The notes below the pieces were generated by a model, which was given only the letters and a program-made list of their open reading frames with translations, did not search any database and was not told the origin of the DNA. The position numbers and the translations under genes were made by a program. A stretch of DNA of 16,651 bases from Mannheimia sp041807705. GTDB lineage: Bacteria > Pseudomonadota > Gammaproteobacteria > Enterobacterales > Pasteurellaceae. The stretch spans positions 1 through 16,651 of the forward strand of contig NZ_JBGTYY010000041.1 in NCBI RefSeq assembly GCF_041807705.1, in the 5' to 3' direction. Positions 14,302-16,651 of this stretch are shown in pieces. The first letter of the stretch is position 1. Every line of letters starts with the position of its first letter.

Positions 14302-15531
14302 ATGCAATTCAGAGAAATTAATCCCTCCCCTCGTTTATTAATGTGCCCTGGCCCAACAGATGCCGATCCTCGTGTTTTACGTGCGATGTCTGCTCCGATT
14401 TTAGGTCAGTTCGACCCTGAGTTTACCTCATTAATGAATGAAACAATGGAAATGGAACGCCGTGTATTCCAAACCAAAAATGAACAAACTTATGTCGTAA
14501 ACTCAACGTCTCGTGGTGGTTTGGAAACTATTTTAACGGCAGCAATTTGCCCGGGCGATAAAGTGTTAATTCCTGCATTTGGCCGTTTCGGTTATCTATT
14601 AAATGAAATTTTATCCCGTAGTGGTGCAGATATTACGATTATCGAAAGAGAATGGGGTACAGTATTTGAGCCTGAGGAAATTGAAGCTGAATTGAAAAAA
14701 GGCGGCTATAAAGCAGTTGCTATTATTCACGGCGAAACCTCCACCTCTATGATGCAGCCGTTAGAAGAGATCGGCAAAATCTGTAAACAATATGATGCAA
14801 TGTTGATTGTAGATACCGTTGCGACCTTAGGTGGTGTTGATATCCGTGTTGATGAATGGGGCATTGATGCTTGTATCGGTGGTACGCAAAAATGTATTTC
14901 TGCTCCATCAGGCACAGCGTTAATTACTTATAACAAACGTATTGAAGAGATTATTGCCAAACGTAAGCGTGTAGAAAAAGGCATTCGTGTTGATTCTGAT
15001 GTGGACGGCACATTACCGCCAATTCCAAGTAACTACTTAGACTTAGCTCAATTACAAGATTACTGGAGCCCACGTCGTTTAAATCACCATACAGAAGCAA
15101 CTTCTGCACAATATGGCGTACACGAAGCGTTACGCATTATTTTACAAGAAGGTTTAGAAGCTCGTTTTGCTCGCCATATTTTAAACGATAAAGCATTATG
15201 TGCAGGTTTAGAGGCAATGGGGCTGAAAATTTTCGGTGATCGTAAACACAAAGCCCCTGTGGTAACGGCATTCCATATCCCGGAAGGCATTACAGGCCCT
15301 GCTCTGCGTAGCGATATTATAAACCACTTCGGCATTGAATTAGCGACTTCATTTGGCCCGTTAGATGGTAAAGTAATTCGTGTCGGCAATATGGGCTACT
15401 CTAGCCAGAAACGCAATATCCTATTAACTTTAGGAGCGTTAGAAGCTGTACTTCTAAGCCACAAAGTCAAAGTGCCATCAGGCGATGCTGTAGCAGCAGC
15501 TCTCGCAGTTTATAAAGAGGCTGAAAAATAA
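14302..15531 (+). CDS. PLP-dependent aminotransferase, PucG/alanine-glyoxylate type
   Basis: A 409-residue fold-type I, class V aminotransferase. The PLP Lys197 is in GGTQKCIS, Asp171 in IVDTVATLGG contacts the ring nitrogen, STSRGG (68-73) binds phosphate, and Arg360 in KVIRVGNMG should hold the substrate carboxylate. The closest family I recognise is PucG, (S)-ureidoglycine-glyoxylate aminotransferase. Gln36 in GQFDP and Asn261 in RRLNHHTEA match, to my recollection, the PucG residues reported to recognise ureidoglycine. No allantoin or ureide genes are in the window, so the true amino donor may differ (alanine or serine to glyoxylate). The start has AGGAAA upstream. It is flanked by its own promoter and terminator. 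Family is sure and substrate unsure. Confidence 0.85.
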   Translation: MQFREINPSPRLLMCPGPTDADPRVLRAMSAPILGQFDPEFTSLMNETMEMERRVFQTKNEQTYVVNSTSRGGLETILTAAICPGDKVLIPAFGRFGYLLNEILSRSGADITIIEREWGTVFEPEEIEAELKKGGYKAVAIIHGETSTSMMQPLEEIGKICKQYDAMLIVDTVATLGGVDIRVDEWGIDACIGGTQKCISAPSGTALITYNKRIEEIIAKRKRVEKGIRVDSDVDGTLPPIPSNYLDLAQLQDYWSPRRLNHHTEATSAQYGVHEALRIILQEGLEARFARHILNDKALCAGLEAMGLKIFGDRKHKAPVVTAFHIPEGITGPALRSDIINHFGIELATSFGPLDGKVIRVGNMGYSSQKRNILLTLGALEAVLLSHKVKVPSGDAVAAALAVYKEAEK

Positions 15532-15543
15532 TTCTTACTTTTT

Positions 15544-15585
15544 AAATCCTTATCTATTTGAAAGATAAGGATTTTTTATTTTTTC
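15544..15585 (+). terminator. Intrinsic terminator after the aminotransferase gene
   Basis: AAATCCTTATCT (15544-15555) pairs perfectly with AGATAAGGATTT (15563-15574) around ATTTGAA and is followed by a T-rich run. Confidence 0.9.
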
Positions 15586-15626
15586 TAAATAAATTTCATT
15601 TTTTTGCAAATTTTTTGTCAGAATCC

Positions 15627-15635
15627 ACCGCTTGC
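15627..15635 (-). repeat. Uptake-signal variant upstream of hvfX
   Basis: ACCGCTTGC, the one-mismatch variant of the Apl-type core, follows an A/T-rich flank with TTTTTTGCAAATTTTTTG. No convincing sigma-70 promoter was found between 15586 and 15673. CGTCTAA at 15639-15645 is a weak candidate for an ECF-type -10. Confidence 0.5.
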
Positions 15636-15673
15636 TCCGTCTAATACTCAGTTTTTTAGTTTAGGAGCATCTT

Positions 15674-16147
15674 ATGTCATCTTGTTCAACTCAATCCACC
15701 TGCCCAATGACAGCCTGTAAAAACGGCTTGGGCTTTCTGACATTACGCCTTTTCCTTGCTTATGAATTTTTCGAGGCAGGGCTTTCGAAATTGAACGGTG
15801 AAAACTGGTTCGGCTCAATTCAAGAGAGCTTCCCGTTCCCGTTTAATCTGTTACCGGCCGATCTTAACTGGGCAGTTGCCACCAGTGCGGAAATTATTTT
15901 CCCTATCCTGCTGGCATTGGGCTTATTCACCCGTTTCAGCACACTCGGCTTAATGATTTTAACGGCTGTCGCTTGGTATGCGGTGCACGCAGGCAGTGGC
16001 TACAATGTGTGTAATAACGGCTACAAAATGGCGGTAATTTATTTAGTGATGTTTGTTCCACTATTATTACAAGGTGCAGGCTCACTCTCTCTCGATTTTC
16101 TGTTACAGAAAAAATCCCCAACCAAACGCTGGTTGAAATTCCTTTAA
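15674..16147 (+). CDS. hvfX: DoxX-family membrane protein of the Hvf locus (HvfX-like)
   Basis: A 157-residue inner-membrane protein of the DoxX family with four predicted helices, about 18-40, 62-85, 88-107 and 115-140. The conserved RLFLAYEFFEAGLSKL block lies in helix 1. The N-terminal tail is unusually cysteine-rich (Cys4, Cys10, Cys15), with another Cys in YNVCNNGYKM of the third loop. These could bind a metal or form redox pairs. DoxX proteins accompany DUF692 (MNIO) iron enzymes and small Cys-rich precursors in the Hvf/bufferin type of copper-binding peptide cluster, and here the next gene is such a precursor, 24 bases away. The exact DoxX role in those clusters is not settled. Start ATG is supported by TAGGAG (15662-15667). 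Confidence 0.8.
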   Translation: MSSCSTQSTCPMTACKNGLGFLTLRLFLAYEFFEAGLSKLNGENWFGSIQESFPFPFNLLPADLNWAVATSAEIIFPILLALGLFTRFSTLGLMILTAVAWYAVHAGSGYNVCNNGYKMAVIYLVMFVPLLLQGAGSLSLDFLLQKKSPTKRWLKFL

Positions 16148-16171
16148 CCCTAACTTATGGAGAAATTTTTA

Positions 16172-16474
16172 ATGAAAAAAGCAACTTTAATGGCATTAGC
16201 CAGTGCATTAACAATGGCAACTGCAATAGTAAACGCTGAAACTCAAGCAGTAAAAGCAGACGCTTGTGTCGAAATGAAAGACGGTAAATGCGTAAAAACC
16301 AAAGCTGCAGAAGGTAAATGTGGTGAAGGTAAATGCGGGGCAACTTCTTCTGAGCCAAAAGCCGCAGAAGGTAAATGTGGCGAAGGTAAATGTGGTGCAA
16401 CTGCTCCAAAACAAGCTGCACCAAAAGCTGCCGAAGGTAAATGCGGCGAAGGGAAGTGCGGAGCTTCTAAGTAA
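16172..16474 (+). CDS. hvfA: HvfA-like secreted precursor with six EGKCG motifs
   Basis: A 100-residue precursor. Residues 1-22 are a Sec signal peptide (MKKATLMALAS, hydrophobic core, cleavage likely after VNA). The mature part has eight Cys: Cys32, Cys40, and six in EGKCG motifs at 47-51, 52-56, 66-70, 71-75, 88-92 and 93-97. The six lie in three KAAEGKCGEGKCGA units joined by short Pro/Ala/Lys linkers. In nontypeable H. influenzae, HvfA carries EGKCG motifs whose Cys are converted by the iron enzyme HvfB, with HvfC, into copper-binding oxazolone/thioamide groups. The match in motif, size and DoxX neighbour is strong. The start is set by GGAGA (16159-16163) eight bases before ATG; the ATG at 16157 overlaps that site and is rejected. 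Confidence 0.88.
   Translation: MKKATLMALASALTMATAIVNAETQAVKADACVEMKDGKCVKTKAAEGKCGEGKCGATSSEPKAAEGKCGEGKCGATAPKQAAPKAAEGKCGEGKCGASK
16301..16468 (+). repeat. Three in-gene repeat units of hvfA
   Basis: Units at 16301-16345, 16358-16402 and 16424-16468 each encode KAAEGKCGEGKCGA plus one residue, with 57- and 66-base periods. Third-position differences (TGT/TGC, GGT/GGG) show the copies are not freshly duplicated. Copy number could still vary between strains by slippage or recombination. Confidence 0.8.
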
Positions 16475-16478
16475 CTAG

Positions 16479-16506
16479 GTAGGGTGCGTTTGCTAACGCA
16501 CCCTAC
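16479..16506. repeat. Perfect 12-base hairpin after hvfA
   Basis: GTAGGGTGCGTT (16479-16490) and AACGCACCCTAC (16495-16506) pair perfectly around TGCT, four bases after the hvfA stop. It belongs to the GTAGGG...CCCTAC class of palindromes. There is no T-run immediately after, so it is an uncertain terminator. An uptake-signal variant, ATAAGCGGT, follows at 16507-16515. Confidence 0.65.
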
Positions 16507-16533
16507 ATAAGCGGTCAAATTTACTCAATTTTT

Positions 16534-16651
16534 GGGGCTGTCCTAGATAACTAACCTAAACCCCCTTTAACCAATTGTTTTAAAAGGAATATTTGAGATT
16601 TTAAGTCACTGTGATTAAAACGCCATTCGCATTCTTTCAAATATAGCTCAA
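16534..16651 (-). mobile_element. End of an IS1016/IS1595-family insertion sequence (partial)
   Basis: GGGGCTGTCCTAGATAACT at 16534-16552 looks like the terminal inverted repeat of IS1016-type elements of the IS1595 family. The transposase stop codon lies within 20 bases of it, as expected at the 3' end. The element continues past the window edge, so its other end and target duplication cannot be seen. Confidence 0.75.
16551..16651 (-). CDS. IS1016-like transposase, C-terminal end (partial)
   Basis: The minus strand reads in one open frame from the window edge to a TAG at 16551-16553. It gives 32 residues that include YLKECEWRFNHS and end LLKQLVKGGLG. This matches my memory of the conserved C-terminus of IS1016/IS1595-family DDE transposases. 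Whether the full gene is intact cannot be judged, since only the last part is present. Confidence 0.7.
   Translation of the reverse strand, partial: ELYLKECEWRFNHSDLKSQIFLLKQLVKGGLG

Noticed and set aside
16301..16468. Regular repeats considered as a CRISPR array
   Set aside because: The repeats are in frame, encode the EGKCG motifs, and spacers are only short linkers of the same protein.
16155..16518. Three minus-strand ORFs opposite hvfA
   Set aside because: They arise from the periodic repeats of hvfA; the plus frame has the signal peptide, ribosome site and EGKCG motifs.

Overview
The window looks like chromosome from a Pasteurellaceae of the Actinobacillus/Mannheimia/Bibersteinia branch. 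The main reason is the DNA uptake signal. Intergenic gaps carry the Apl-type core ACAAGCGGT (or its complement ACCGCTTGT) at 1714, 4542, 5541, 10586 and 14182, plus near variants, and not the H. influenzae-type AAGTGCGGT. Low-GC codon use, the lepA-lepB-rnc-era-recO gene order and the Hvf-type locus at the right end agree. Genus cannot be fixed from this sequence alone.

Layout. 1-1702 (+): the ATPase of a ferric-iron-type ABC importer, followed 9 bases later by a cytoplasmic DsbA/FrnE-like thiol oxidoreductase. They end in a uptake-signal hairpin that also serves the convergent genes. 1764-10488 (-): a long co-directional housekeeping block, in transcription order lepA (EF4), lepB (signal peptidase I), rnc (RNase III), era (GTPase), recO, rhlB and the HerA/DUF853 ATPase yjgR. 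The core order is the familiar gammaproteobacterial one, but repetitive palindromic DNA has entered it: a 112-base hairpin-in-hairpin element between rnc and era, and a roughly 500-base multi-hairpin element between era and recO.

10489-10794 is a divergent control region holding a probable lepA promoter, a facing pair of uptake signals, a good FNR box and a cluster of ACCATA words. It leads into 10795-14121 (+), a likely operon of peptidase E, a DcuC-family C4-dicarboxylate carrier and an AbgA-like M20 amidohydrolase, closed by an intrinsic terminator. The set fits anaerobic recovery of aspartate from peptides or N-acyl amino acids with C4-dicarboxylate transport (inference). 14302-15531 (+) is a single-gene unit for a PucG-like PLP aminotransferase with its own promoter and terminator.

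The right end (15674-16474) is the most interesting part. A DoxX-family membrane protein (HvfX) is followed by a 100-residue secreted precursor with six EGKCG motifs (HvfA). This is the signature of the recently described copper-binding oxazolone/thioamide RiPP system of Haemophilus. The maturation genes hvfB (DUF692/MNIO iron enzyme) and hvfC would be expected next. Instead the sequence shows a hairpin and then the end of an IS1016/IS1595-like element, whose transposase 3' end runs off the window.
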